DNA from: Chryseobacterium cucumeris
GTDB lineage: Bacteria; Bacteroidota; Bacteroidia; Flavobacteriales; Weeksellaceae
DNA: 64,000 nt
Direction: 5' to 3'
NCBI RefSeq assembly: GCF_016775705.1
Contig: NZ_CP068760.1
Coordinates: forward strand, 3,038,001 to 3,102,000
The notes under the pieces were generated by a model. That model made no database searches, was not told the DNA's origin, and saw only the letters and a list, made by a program, of their open reading frames with translations. Shown piece after piece: positions 9,517 to 17,977 of this stretch. The translations under genes and the position numbers were made by a program. Each line of letters starts with the position of its first letter. Position 1 is the first letter of the stretch.

Positions 9517-10968
9517 ATGAAAAAGTTAATTATATCGGGATTATTCCTTTCTCTGTTGACTGCAGCTTCTTGCGAAAGAGATTTGGATCAGTATTCAAGT
9601 AAAAATACATTGTCTGATCAGGCATTTCAAACCTCCTCGGATTACAGATTGGCATTAGACGGAATCTATGATGTCATGAAAGAAACAGGTTATTTCTCAG
9701 GCGATAGTGGAAACCAGAATATTATGGCAGATATCACATCTGATAATTTAATTCAGAGCCCTTCAGGCAGATTATCCAATAACAGAGCCTGGATTTTAGA
9801 ATTTGGTGCCGACGACGGTCAGACCACAGCTCTGTATAGCGCAGCATACCAGGCAATTTCGAGAGCTAATTTTGTTTTGGAAAACCTGGGTAAAGGAATC
9901 CTTTCCCCTGCAGATGCCTTGAAAGTTGAGGCAGAAGCAAGAGCCCTAAGAGGAATTATTCATTTTGATCTTGTAAGGGCATATTGCAAAATACCTACTC
10001 AGTCTGCGGATGCCAACAGTTCTTTAGGAATAGCATATATGACAACTACTTCCAATAGTCCGGTAACGAGAGATCTGACCGTAACTCAGGTTTATGATAA
10101 AATTATAGGAGATCTGGAGTTTGCAAGAATCAATATTCCTCAGACAAATGACACAGCTGCACCATTTACGAAAGGCAGGCTTAATAAAGCTGCAATAGCC
10201 GGTTTACTCTCAAGAGTGTATCTGTACAGAGGAGATAATACAAAAGCGCTTCAGACAGCGGAAGAATCCATTGCTCTTTCGCCAAGTGTAGGATCAATTG
10301 ATAATTTCCCTTCAGTCTGGAACAATACCAATCAGGACGGAACTTTGCTTGAAATACTGAATTCTGATGCAGAAAAGGTTACAGTGGGCGTTTCATATAA
10401 TCAGATTGTGGGAGGTGCTATCAAATCTGAATTTGTAGTTTATAAAGATTTTTATAATATGTATACCTCTAAAGATATCAGAAAAAGTACCTATTTCCAG
10501 GTAAGTTCCTATTCAGGCCAAAGCTATATAAATGTTATAAAATATAATACCAGAGGATCTTTACCAAATGTTGTAAATTACAAATACCTCAGAACGGCAG
10601 AAGTTTACCTTAACGGTGCTGAAGCAGCTTATACCTCTAATCCTGCCCGAGCTCTTGCATTGCTTAATATTCTTAGAAAATCAAGGTATTCTGATTATAC
10701 CCCACTAAACCTTACAGGGATAGCGTTGTGGAATGAAATTCAGAAAGAAAGAAGATTGGAACTCATGGGAGAAGATGACAGATGGTACACCCTCAAGAGA
10801 TTAGGACTTGGTTTGACGAGACCTGCTCTGGGCGCCTTAAGTACAGGAGGAGGTGCTCCTGCTCCCACACTTAACCTGCCTTCTTCAAGCTACAAATGGC
10901 AATGGCCGATTCCATTGGGAGCAATTAATATTAATTCTTCTATTCAGCAAAATGAAGGTTATAAATAA
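9517..10968 (+). CDS. SusD/RagB-family nutrient-binding lipoprotein, paralog 2
   Basis: Lipoprotein partner of the second SusC. ATG 9517 gives a signal peptide with lipobox TAASC (Cys19), followed by ERDLDQYSS, which parallels DRNLDQISS in the first SusD. SusD fold signatures are conserved: LALDGIYDVMKETGYF, RANFVLENL, VEAEARALRGIIHFDLVRAYCKIP, and the C-terminal ERRLELMGEDDRWYTLKRL. Length (483 residues) is typical. An intrinsic terminator lies 30 bp after the stop. The specific ligand cannot be inferred, as no glycosidase, protease or sulfatase is encoded beside it. Confidence 0.92.
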   Translation: MKKLIISGLFLSLLTAASCERDLDQYSSKNTLSDQAFQTSSDYRLALDGIYDVMKETGYFSGDSGNQNIMADITSDNLIQSPSGRLSNNRAWILEFGADDGQTTALYSAAYQAISRANFVLENLGKGILSPADALKVEAEARALRGIIHFDLVRAYCKIPTQSADANSSLGIAYMTTTSNSPVTRDLTVTQVYDKIIGDLEFARINIPQTNDTAAPFTKGRLNKAAIAGLLSRVYLYRGDNTKALQTAEESIALSPSVGSIDNFPSVWNNTNQDGTLLEILNSDAEKVTVGVSYNQIVGGAIKSEFVVYKDFYNMYTSKDIRKSTYFQVSSYSGQSYINVIKYNTRGSLPNVVNYKYLRTAEVYLNGAEAAYTSNPARALALLNILRKSRYSDYTPLNLTGIALWNEIQKERRLELMGEDDRWYTLKRLGLGLTRPALGALSTGGGAPAPTLNLPSSSYKWQWPIPLGAININSSIQQNEGYK

Positions 10969-10998
10969 GGACCTATGGTAGTTCGCTGATCAAAAATT

Positions 10999-11036
10999 AA
11001 CGGGACTGTACTTTTGCGGACAGTCTCGTTTTTTTT
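10999..11036 (+). terminator. Intrinsic terminator after second SusC/SusD pair
   Basis: Stem AACGGGACTGT (10999-11009) pairs with ACAGTCTCGTT (11020-11030) over a 10-base loop, followed by six T. It lies between convergent genes. Confidence 0.87.
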
Positions 11037-11050
11037 ACAAATTCACCATT

Positions 11051-11977
11051 TTATTTAGGAAATATTATTTTATCCTGATAACTTTTCGGAGTCACTCCTT
11101 CCAGTTGTTTAAATACTCTTGTAAAATAGTTCGTATCTGAAAATCCCGTCTGAAAAGCAGTTTCCTTGATGCTGGTCCGGCTTGCCAGCAATTCCTTCGC
11201 TTTGCTGATTCTTTCCTGCAAAATGAAATCATTGGGAGATGTTCCTAACTCATCTTTGAACATTTTAAAGAAATTCGACTTACTTACATAAGCCAGCTTG
11301 GCAATACTGTCGATCGATAATTTCTGATGCAGGTTTCTTTTAATATAATCTACTGCAAAACCTATCCTGGATTTATTTTTTACAATATTCTTTTCCACCA
11401 TTCTCCTTGCCTGAGTCTGCATCAGCCTTATCAGAAGTTCTTTCAATGCAAAATCAGCCATGATATCTTTTTGAGAATTATCATCCATGGCAATTCTCAT
11501 AATATTGTTGGTGGCAGAAGCAAGTGCTTTATTATTAAACAGAAAATACTCATCAAGCTGAATGTTCCATTGGGAAGTTTCATCTACTTTAGGAAGATGG
11601 TAATTCAGATAGTTGAGAGAATCCTCAATAAAATCAGGATTAAGGCTTAAAGAAATACATTGGGTAGGAGTTTCATCCGCCTCAGGAAAATCAATCACCA
11701 TTGTTTCTCCCGGGGCTACCAGAATGCTTTCTCCCGGATAATAATCAAAGTAACTGGTCTTATTATCCAGTTTCATATGTTTTTTGCCCCTCAGCATTGC
11801 CGTAAATGCAATGTTTTCAAAATGAAGTTTTACATCAAAAGCGGCCTGGTGAGTCTCATAAATGCTGAACTCACAATTGTTTAGATTGAATTTCGTCTGG
11901 TTTTCAACAAGACTCAATAGTTGGCTCTCCTTTCTTAATTCAGGAGTGTTTAATAAAATCTTACTATTGTTATTCAT
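11051..11977 (-). CDS. AraC-family transcriptional regulator
   Basis: Predicted activator of the divergent aldehyde/alcohol dehydrogenase genes. The 308-residue protein has an AraC_N-like N-terminal sensing half (about 1-200), with a cupin-like turn FDYYPGESILVAPGE at 77-91, and a C-terminal AraC DNA-binding domain (about 205-303). The two helix-turn-helices are visible: LSIDSIAKLAYVSKSNFFKMFK near 220-241, and the family signature GFSDTNYFTRVFKQLEGVTP at 278-297. ATG at 11977 is followed by MNNNSKILLN. The 182-bp gap to the aldehyde dehydrogenase start holds an inverted repeat. Regulators of this type sit next to NAD-dependent aldehyde dehydrogenases in many bacteria; direct control is an inference from the divergent layout. 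Confidence 0.88.
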   Translation of the reverse strand: MNNNSKILLNTPELRKESQLLSLVENQTKFNLNNCEFSIYETHQAAFDVKLHFENIAFTAMLRGKKHMKLDNKTSYFDYYPGESILVAPGETMVIDFPEADETPTQCISLSLNPDFIEDSLNYLNYHLPKVDETSQWNIQLDEYFLFNNKALASATNNIMRIAMDDNSQKDIMADFALKELLIRLMQTQARRMVEKNIVKNKSRIGFAVDYIKRNLHQKLSIDSIAKLAYVSKSNFFKMFKDELGTSPNDFILQERISKAKELLASRTSIKETAFQTGFSDTNYFTRVFKQLEGVTPKSYQDKIIFPK

Positions 11978-12004
11978 TTCTAAATTTTTTTGAAAAAGAG
12001 GTAA

Positions 12005-12025
12005 CTCAAATATAGAAAATTTGAG
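12005..12025. promoter_or_regulatory. Candidate operator between AraC gene and aldehyde dehydrogenase
   Basis: A perfect 7-bp inverted repeat, CTCAAAT-N7-ATTTGAG, lies 28 bp from the AraC start and 135 bp from the aldehyde dehydrogenase ATG. Its position between divergent genes suits a regulator site, but AraC proteins often bind direct repeats, so the protein that binds it is unknown. Confidence 0.4.
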
Positions 12026-12159
12026 TGTACGTTGCTGTTAATAAAATACTAAAATTGAACCTCTTGCACTATTTTCCACTTTTTTTATACGATTGTGCTA
12101 TACTCTTTCTGGCTTCTCAGTGTAATTTGGCGTTATCGAAAAATAAAAACAATACTAAT

Positions 12160-13689
12160 ATGAGCACTATTACAGAACCAAGATCAACAATGCTTTTACA
12201 GCGCCCGGAGTTTAAAAACAGATACGATAATTATATTGACGGGAAATTCACTCCACCCGTTAAAGGACAGTATTTTGACGTGGTTTCCCCGGTAGATGGC
12301 AAAAATTTCACCCAGGTAGCACACTCGTCCAAAGAAGACCTGGAACTGGCTGTAGATGCAGCTGAAAAAGCATTTCAAACATGGAAAAATACTTCTTCTA
12401 CAGAAAGAAGCATCATCCTGAACAAAATTGCAGACAGGATGGAACAGAACCTGGAATACCTTGCTACAGTAGAAACAATAGATAACGGAAAAGCTGTAAG
12501 AGAAACATTGGCAGCAGATCTACCTTTAGCTATTGATCATTTCAGATACTTTGCGTCTGTGATCCGCGCTGAAGAAGGATCTCATAACGAACTGGACAAA
12601 GATACCGTGTCCCTCATCGTGCATGAACCTCTTGGAGTGATTGCACAGATCATCCCATGGAATTTCCCGATCCTGATGGCAGTATGGAAACTGGCTCCCG
12701 CATTGGCTGCAGGAAACTGCGTCGTGTTGAAACCGGCAGAAAGTACACCTGTTTCTATTATGGTTTTAATGGAATTGATCGGTGATCTTTTACCGGCAGG
12801 AGTTATTAATATTGTTAACGGATTTGGAGCAGAACTTGGAAGGGCGCTCGTTACCAATCCGAAAGTTGCCAAAGCAGCATTTACAGGATCTACTGCAACA
12901 GGACGTCTGGTAATGCAGTACGCTACAGAAAATATTATTCCGGTAACGTTGGAATTGGGAGGAAAATCACCCAATGTTTTCTTCAATTCTGTAATGGATG
13001 CAGATGATGAATTTTTAGATAAAGCCATAGAAGGAGCTGTTCTTTTTGCCCTTAACCAGGGAGAAATCTGCACATGTCCTTCAAGATTACTGGTTCAGGA
13101 AGGAATTGCAGATGCCTTTATTGAAAGAGTAATCGAAAGAGTAAAAGCTATTAAAGTAGGAAATCCTTTGGATAAAACCGTAATGATGGGAGCGCAGGCT
13201 TCGCAGATCCAGAAAGATAAAATCCTTTCCTATATCCAGTTGGGAATAGATGAAGGAGCAGAAATATTGGTGGGTGGAGATGTCAATCACCTGGGAGAAG
13301 ATCTTGAAGACGGCTACTACATTCAGCCTACCATTTTCAAAGGAAACAACAGAATGAGAATTTTCCAGGAAGAAATTTTCGGGCCTGTGCTGGCATTTAC
13401 CACTTTCAAAGATGAAGAAGAGGCCGTGAAAATTGCCAATGATACGATCTACGGACTGGGAGCAGGTGTATGGACCAGAGATGCCCACCAGCTGTACAAT
13501 ATTCCAAGACAGATTGAAGCAGGTAGAGTATGGGTAAACCAATATCACTCTTATCCGGCAGGAGCTCCTTTCGGAGGTTACAAACAATCAGGAATAGGAA
13601 GAGAGAATCATAAAATGATGCTCGACCATTACCGCCAAACCAAAAACATGCTGATTTCTTATAACAAGAATAAGCTAGGTTTCTTTTAA
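12160..13689 (+). CDS. NAD-dependent aldehyde dehydrogenase (AldB/acetaldehyde dehydrogenase type)
   Basis: Oxidises aldehydes, probably acetaldehyde or other short-chain aldehydes, to acids in the cytoplasm. I start it at ATG 12160 (MSTITEP); the open frame to the left has a hydrophobic leader-like translation but no support and overlaps the regulatory region. From this start the protein is 509 residues, normal for the family. Visible signatures: the IPWNFPILMA cofactor-binding region, FTGSTATGR, catalytic base Glu265 in LELGGKSP, catalytic Cys304 in GEICTCPSR, and EEIFGPVL. The CTCPSR form is typical of AldB/ExaC-like enzymes. Downstream lie an alcohol dehydrogenase and a DUF779 gene, a set often seen together, supporting an ethanol/acetaldehyde oxidation or detoxification role. 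Confidence 0.93.
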   Translation: MSTITEPRSTMLLQRPEFKNRYDNYIDGKFTPPVKGQYFDVVSPVDGKNFTQVAHSSKEDLELAVDAAEKAFQTWKNTSSTERSIILNKIADRMEQNLEYLATVETIDNGKAVRETLAADLPLAIDHFRYFASVIRAEEGSHNELDKDTVSLIVHEPLGVIAQIIPWNFPILMAVWKLAPALAAGNCVVLKPAESTPVSIMVLMELIGDLLPAGVINIVNGFGAELGRALVTNPKVAKAAFTGSTATGRLVMQYATENIIPVTLELGGKSPNVFFNSVMDADDEFLDKAIEGAVLFALNQGEICTCPSRLLVQEGIADAFIERVIERVKAIKVGNPLDKTVMMGAQASQIQKDKILSYIQLGIDEGAEILVGGDVNHLGEDLEDGYYIQPTIFKGNNRMRIFQEEIFGPVLAFTTFKDEEEAVKIANDTIYGLGAGVWTRDAHQLYNIPRQIEAGRVWVNQYHSYPAGAPFGGYKQSGIGRENHKMMLDHYRQTKNMLISYNKNKLGFF

Positions 13690-13704
13690 TATTATTATTT
13701 AGGA

Positions 13705-13842
13705 CGTGCCCGATTGCCTTGGCTTTATCCAGGGCAAAACGGTCGGGCTATCCAGGGCTGCACTTCGTTTCGGTGCTCCATTGCATTGCGCACCGGCTCG
13801 TTCCTCGCCGCCCTTCCTATCCCTCACGCAGGGAAATTTACC
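13705..13842. repeat. GC-rich, highly structured intergenic element
   Basis: Between the two dehydrogenase genes lies ~140 bp that is strikingly GC-rich for this AT-rich genome. It folds into strong hairpins: GCCCGAT (13708-13714) pairs with GTCGGGC (13742-13748), stacking on an inner 8-bp stem TGCCTTGG (13715-13722) with CCAGGGCA (13729-13736); further on, CGGTGC (13771-13776) pairs with GCACCG (13790-13795). It ends near ATCCCTCACGCAGGGAA. It resembles dispersed GC-rich intergenic elements I associate with Flavobacteriia genomes, but only one copy is in this window, so its repeat status is unproven. It would lie in the aldB-adhP transcript. Confidence 0.5.
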
Positions 13843-13901
13843 TGTTCAGAAGCAGAGATAAAAACTGATAACCTTAAATAACTCAATCCAAAAAAGAAAA
13901 T

Positions 13902-14936
13902 ATGATTCCAAAAACAATGAAAGCGGCAGTAGTTCAGGGCTACGGCCAACCTTTGAAAATAGAAGAAGTACCTGTAAGAGAACCCGGAAGATATGAAGTC
14001 CTGGTTAAAGTCATCGCCTGTGGAGTCTGTCATACAGATTTACATGCTGTGGATGGCGACTGGCCTGCCAAACCTAAGATGCCGCTTATCCCCGGACACG
14101 AAGGAGTAGGGATTGTGGTAGCCTGCGGACCGGAAGCTTTTGTGAAAGAAGGAGATGCGGTAGGAGTTCCATGGCTGTACAGTGCTTGCGGATGCTGCGA
14201 TTATTGCATTACAGGATGGGAAACCCTTTGTGAAGCACAGAAAAACGGAGGGTATAGTGTAGATGGCGGATTTGCAGAATACGTCATTGCAGACTCAAGA
14301 TATGTGGGACATTTGAAATCTGATGTTAACTTTTTGGAAATTGCCCCAATTTTATGTGCCGGAGTCACAGTTTACAAAGGATTGAAAGAAACAGAAACAA
14401 AACCCGGCGAATGGGTAGCCATTTCAGGAATCGGTGGACTGGGACATGTAGCAGTTCAATATGCAAAAGCTATGGGAATGCATGTTGCTGCTATTGATGT
14501 AGCAGATGATAAGCTTGAACTGGCGAAAAAATTAGGTGCAGACCTTGTAGTCAATGCAAAAAACACAGATCCTGGAGAATATTTGCATAAAGAAGTCGGC
14601 GGAATGCATGGTGCATTGATTACTGCGGTTTCACCTATCGCTTTCAAACAGGGAATAGATGTACTGAGAAGAAAAGGTACCATTGCTCTGAATGGCCTGC
14701 CTCCCGGCTCTTTTGAACTCCCTATTTTTGAAACGGTTTTGAAAAGGATCACCGTGAGAGGTTCTATTGTAGGAACCAGAAAAGACTTGCAGGAAGCATT
14801 GGATTTTGCCAATGAAGGACTGGTAAAAGCCACCGTTACTCCTGCAAAACTGGAAGATATCAATGATGTATTCGATAAAATGAAAAAAGGACAGATTGAC
14901 GGCAGAATCGTTTTAGATATTGCCGGCTCAAATTAA
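13902..14936 (+). CDS. adhP: Zinc-dependent alcohol dehydrogenase, AdhP type
   Basis: Interconverts primary alcohols and aldehydes with NAD(H). The 344-residue medium-chain dehydrogenase shows all zinc ligands: catalytic Cys43 (GVCHTD), His66 (PGHEG) and Cys152 (ILCAG), and structural cysteines 96, 99, 102 and 110 in the C-x2-C-x2-C-x7-C pattern. The nucleotide-binding loop GIGGLG is at 176-181. ATG 13902 is used; ATG 13917 (MKAAVVQG) is equally plausible, since many AdhP proteins begin at MKAAV. It follows the aldehyde dehydrogenase in the same direction after 212 bp containing the GC-rich element, and precedes a DUF779 gene. Together they would take an alcohol through aldehyde to acid. Confidence 0.92.
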   Translation: MIPKTMKAAVVQGYGQPLKIEEVPVREPGRYEVLVKVIACGVCHTDLHAVDGDWPAKPKMPLIPGHEGVGIVVACGPEAFVKEGDAVGVPWLYSACGCCDYCITGWETLCEAQKNGGYSVDGGFAEYVIADSRYVGHLKSDVNFLEIAPILCAGVTVYKGLKETETKPGEWVAISGIGGLGHVAVQYAKAMGMHVAAIDVADDKLELAKKLGADLVVNAKNTDPGEYLHKEVGGMHGALITAVSPIAFKQGIDVLRRKGTIALNGLPPGSFELPIFETVLKRITVRGSIVGTRKDLQEALDFANEGLVKATVTPAKLEDINDVFDKMKKGQIDGRIVLDIAGSN

Positions 14937-14953
14937 TTTGATGATGTGTTGCT

Positions 14954-14989
14954 GATCCCGGCTAGAATGTATTTTACCGGGATCTTTTG
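14954..14989 (+). terminator. Hairpin (terminator or attenuator) after adhP
   Basis: A perfect 8-bp GC-rich stem, GATCCCGG (14954-14961) with CCGGGATC (14977-14984), followed by only TTTTG. The short T-run just before the DUF779 gene suggests partial termination rather than a full stop. Confidence 0.6.
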
Positions 14990-15025
14990 TCAATATAAGG
15001 TTTACATTAAATCAAAATAAAAACA

Positions 15026-15409
15026 ATGGAAACAAAAAGATCAAGACTTTCCGCTACGGAGCAGGCACTTGAAGTAATTGACAAGCTGGAAGATCAATAC
15101 GGCCCCCTGATGTTTTACCAGGCAGGAGGATGTTGTGAGGGAACTCAGCCGCAATGTTTTGAAAAAGGAGGTTTCTTTCCCAGAATGAATGATGCCATGA
15201 TAGGAACCATCAACGGACATGAGTTCTGGATAGACCGCGATTTGTTTGAATACTGGAAATATTCACATTTTACCCTCGATGTTACAGAGGGTTTCGGACC
15301 CGGAGGATTCTCTCTGGAAACTCCTTTGGGAAAAACTTTTAAGGTTCATTACAGGCTATTTACCCCGGAAGAATATGAAAACCTCGAACCGGTAAAACGT
15401 AGTGAATAG
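15026..15409 (+). CDS. DUF779 family protein
   Basis: A 127-residue cytoplasmic protein of the DUF779 family, whose members are very often encoded next to aldehyde dehydrogenases; the biochemical role is not established. The hallmark is the cysteine cluster QAGGCCEGTQPQC (about residues 32-44), which could bind a metal, and a conserved FWIDRDLFEYWKYSHFTLDV segment. It lies 89 bp behind adhP in the same direction, across a hairpin. Its recurrent partnership makes an accessory or maturation role for the dehydrogenase attractive, but that is inference from context only. Confidence 0.85.
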   Translation: METKRSRLSATEQALEVIDKLEDQYGPLMFYQAGGCCEGTQPQCFEKGGFFPRMNDAMIGTINGHEFWIDRDLFEYWKYSHFTLDVTEGFGPGGFSLETPLGKTFKVHYRLFTPEEYENLEPVKRSE

Positions 15410-15426
15410 GGTCTTTAACAAAAAAG

Positions 15427-16626
15427 TCAGACCTTGACAAACCGATTGACAAACATAGCCGCCACAATATCTCCCACAGCATTCAGCACTGTTGCTAAAG
15501 GATCTACCAACGTTCCAATAATCATCACCGCAGGAATCGCTTCCTGAGGCAGTTTATAAACAGAAATCATCAGCATTTCCCCAATGTACCCGCCGTTAGG
15601 AATTCCACCCGCTACAATACTCACAAAAACAGTAATCCCCAAAGCTAAAAGCAGATTGGCAGGATCAAAAAAATCCTTTCCAATAATTAAAAAGGCTACA
15701 TAAATCTTGATAATAGATGACATGGAAGATCCGTTTTTATGCAGTGTCGTTCCAATAGGAATCACCAGATTGGCAATAGAATTCGGAATCCCGATTTTGG
15801 AAGCCGCCTGTAAATTAGCAGGCATTGTTGCAAAACTGCTGCATGTGCTTATGGCGGTCAAAGTAGGGTAGATCGCATTGGTCCAGAAACTTTTGACTCC
15901 ATTTTGCCCATTCGCCATAAACGCATAGATGGAAAAGAACACAAGGAAATAAATAACTCCTGCAATATAATATAACCCTAAAGGTTTAGCATAAAATCCA
16001 AAAAGTTGTGGCCCTAAAGTAGCGACCTGATAAGCAAAATAAGCGCCCAGACCAATAGGAGCAAGCTTCATCACCAGCAGAAGAAGTTCTTTCATCACTT
16101 CATATCCTGAAGCGATAAACACTCTGAAAGGCTGTCCTTTTTCTCCTGTTTTTCTGGCTGCAAACCCTGTCAGGAAAGCAAATACCAAAAGAGCCAGCAT
16201 ATTTCTTCTTGAGAAAAGCTCTGTGAATTCCCCTACTGTAAAGAAACTTACAATTCTGTTGCCCCATGTATCCTCATTGGCCGCTTCTGTTATCATCTCA
16301 GAACTTCCAGAGACCCCTGAAACCGGAAAAAGATAGACCGCGCAAATTGTGAAAACAGCTGCTGTGAGAATAAAAAATAAGAAAGTAAGAGCCATTACAA
16401 GGATGATTCTTCCAAATTTAGATTGCTGCTCCAGAGAGGCAATAGAATTGGATACCGCAAAAAATACCAAAGGAACCACACTCACAAAAAGAAGATTCAG
16501 AAAAATATCTCCCAAAGGTTTAATGTATTCCACAAAACCGGGTGCAACAATTCCTATGATGCTTCCAACAATAATTCCTAAAAGTAAAAATATGATTCCG
16601 GAGTAGTTTTTCAATACATCTTTCAT
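15427..16626 (-). CDS. Dicarboxylate/amino acid:cation symporter (DAACS family)
   Basis: Inner-membrane secondary transporter that takes up a dicarboxylate or amino acid with Na+ or H+. The 399-residue protein has eight or so hydrophobic segments, beginning SGIIFLLLGIIVGSIIGIV (about 9-27), and family landmarks: PLVFFAVSNSIASL, the serine-rich re-entrant region LTAISTCSSFATMP, the GTTLHKNGSSMSS stretch that replaces the INMDGTA of glutamate carriers, and PNGGYIGEML near the second re-entrant loop. The altered binding motif means substrate should not be assumed to be glutamate. It is convergent with the DUF779 gene (17-bp gap) and divergent from cbpA. Confidence 0.88.
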   Translation of the reverse strand: MKDVLKNYSGIIFLLLGIIVGSIIGIVAPGFVEYIKPLGDIFLNLLFVSVVPLVFFAVSNSIASLEQQSKFGRIILVMALTFLFFILTAAVFTICAVYLFPVSGVSGSSEMITEAANEDTWGNRIVSFFTVGEFTELFSRRNMLALLVFAFLTGFAARKTGEKGQPFRVFIASGYEVMKELLLLVMKLAPIGLGAYFAYQVATLGPQLFGFYAKPLGLYYIAGVIYFLVFFSIYAFMANGQNGVKSFWTNAIYPTLTAISTCSSFATMPANLQAASKIGIPNSIANLVIPIGTTLHKNGSSMSSIIKIYVAFLIIGKDFFDPANLLLALGITVFVSIVAGGIPNGGYIGEMLMISVYKLPQEAIPAVMIIGTLVDPLATVLNAVGDIVAAMFVNRFVKV

Positions 16627-16695
16627 GTATGGCTTTTTATCAAAGATAGGTTTATTTTTAACATTCTGTTATACAATTTTCAGACCTAAAATTCA

Positions 16696-16703
16696 TAAAT
16701 TTG
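16696..16703 (+). promoter_or_regulatory. -7 element of cbpA (TAAATTTG)
   Basis: Exact match to the Bacteroidota TAnnTTTG -7 box, 17 bp upstream of the cbpA ATG. No good -33 TTG is seen at the usual distance. Confidence 0.45.
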
Positions 16704-16719
16704 AGTAAACCTCATTTCT

Positions 16720-17634
16720 ATGGCTTATATAGATTATTATAAAATTTTAGGCGTAGATAAAAACGCAACACAGGATGATATCAAAAAAGCCTACCGGAAA
16801 TTGGCAAGAAAACATCATCCCGATCTCAACCCCGGAGACAAAGAAGCAGAAAAGAAATTCAAAGAACTGAATGAAGCGAACGAAGTGCTGAGTAATCCGG
16901 AAAACAGATCAAAATATGACAAGTACGGAGAACACTGGAAGCACGGCGAAGAATACGAAAAAGCCCAGCAGCAACAGCAAAGACAGTATCAACAACAAAG
17001 TTATAACGGAGGTTATTCCGGTGCAGACTTTGGTGGAGGTGAAGATTTCTCAGATTTCTTCCAGGATATGTTTGGCGGTGCAGGCGGTGGATTTGGCAGA
17101 AGTTCCAGAGGAAGAGCCTCTGGCAAGTTCAAAGGACAGGATATTCATGCTGAACTGAACTTAAATTTAAGGGACGCCGCAACTACTCATCCGCAAACTT
17201 TTGAAATCAATGGTAAAAAAGTAAGAATCACGATTCCTGCAGGAGTATATGACGGGCAGCAGATCAAGTTAAAAGGACATGGAAATCCAGGCGTAAATGG
17301 AGGACCCAATGGAGATTTATACATTACCTTCAATATCCCGGCTGATCCGGATTTTGAAAGAATCGGCGATGATCTGAAAACCAAAGTCACCATTGATTTG
17401 TATACTGCCGTTCTGGGCGGAGAAGTAAAAGTACATACGCTCCATGGAAGTGTAAACCTTAAAGTGAAACCGGAAACCCAAACCGGAATGACGGTAAGAC
17501 TTAAAGGAAAAGGTTTTCCAGTCTATAAAAAAGAAGGAGAACACGGAGATCTTTTTGTAACCTATGAAGTGAAACTGCCAACCAACCTTACCGAAAAGCA
17601 GAAAGAACTTTTTGAACAACTAAAAAATTCCTAA
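16720..17634 (+). CDS. cbpA: CbpA-like DnaJ-family co-chaperone
   Basis: DnaJ-type co-chaperone that stimulates DnaK and, in E. coli, binds curved DNA. The 304-residue protein has an N-terminal J domain (1-70) with the HPD motif at 33-35, a glutamine-rich then Gly/Phe-rich linker (about 85-145) and two C-terminal beta domains, but no cysteine zinc-finger region. This is what separates CbpA from DnaJ proper. The next gene, 3 bp after its stop, encodes a CbpM-like modulator, which confirms the assignment and shows an operon. A TAnnTTTG box lies 17 bp upstream. Confidence 0.92.
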   Translation: MAYIDYYKILGVDKNATQDDIKKAYRKLARKHHPDLNPGDKEAEKKFKELNEANEVLSNPENRSKYDKYGEHWKHGEEYEKAQQQQQRQYQQQSYNGGYSGADFGGGEDFSDFFQDMFGGAGGGFGRSSRGRASGKFKGQDIHAELNLNLRDAATTHPQTFEINGKKVRITIPAGVYDGQQIKLKGHGNPGVNGGPNGDLYITFNIPADPDFERIGDDLKTKVTIDLYTAVLGGEVKVHTLHGSVNLKVKPETQTGMTVRLKGKGFPVYKKEGEHGDLFVTYEVKLPTNLTEKQKELFEQLKNS

Positions 17635-17637
17635 GCT

Positions 17638-17940
17638 ATGAGTGAAAGAATATCACGGGAAGAACTCGTAAAAATCTATAATATAGAAATTACTTTTTTT
17701 GATGAACTTGTAGATTACGGGCTGCTGAATATTCAGATTGAAAACAATATTCATTATCTGATGTATGAAGATCTGCCTGACCTGGAAAAATTTGCCAACT
17801 GGCATTATGATCTCGAAATTAACCTGCCCGGCCTTGAAGTGATTCATAATATGCTGAAAAAACTGGATGCTCTGAACCGCAGAAACAGAGAACTCATGAA
17901 TAAACTTTCTGCCATAAGTGATCAATATGAAGATATTTAG
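17638..17940 (+). CDS. cbpM: CbpM-like chaperone modulator
   Basis: A 100-residue MerR-like protein that in E. coli binds the J domain of CbpA and inhibits it. It begins MSERISREELVKIYNIEI, with a helix-turn-helix-like N-terminus (about 5-45, including FFDELVDYGLL) and a C-terminal coiled-coil helix LKKLDALNRRNRELMNKL (about 75-92). Size and position directly after cbpA are the expected arrangement. It likely acts on the protein rather than on DNA, despite the MerR-like fold. Confidence 0.87.
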   Translation: MSERISREELVKIYNIEITFFDELVDYGLLNIQIENNIHYLMYEDLPDLEKFANWHYDLEINLPGLEVIHNMLKKLDALNRRNRELMNKLSAISDQYEDI

Positions 17941-17977
17941 TTTAGTTTTGTAGCTTTTTAAAGCAAACTCTATAATT

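Noticed and set aside
12025..12159. N-terminal extension of the aldehyde dehydrogenase frame with a hydrophobic stretch
   Set aside because: It overlaps the divergent regulatory region, including the inverted repeat, and family members begin near MSTITEP; a cytoplasmic enzyme should not carry a membrane-like leader.
12582..13587. Long minus-strand open frames (163 and 166 codons) inside the aldehyde dehydrogenase gene
   Set aside because: They are antisense to a well-supported gene and show no family pattern; shadows of its codon use.
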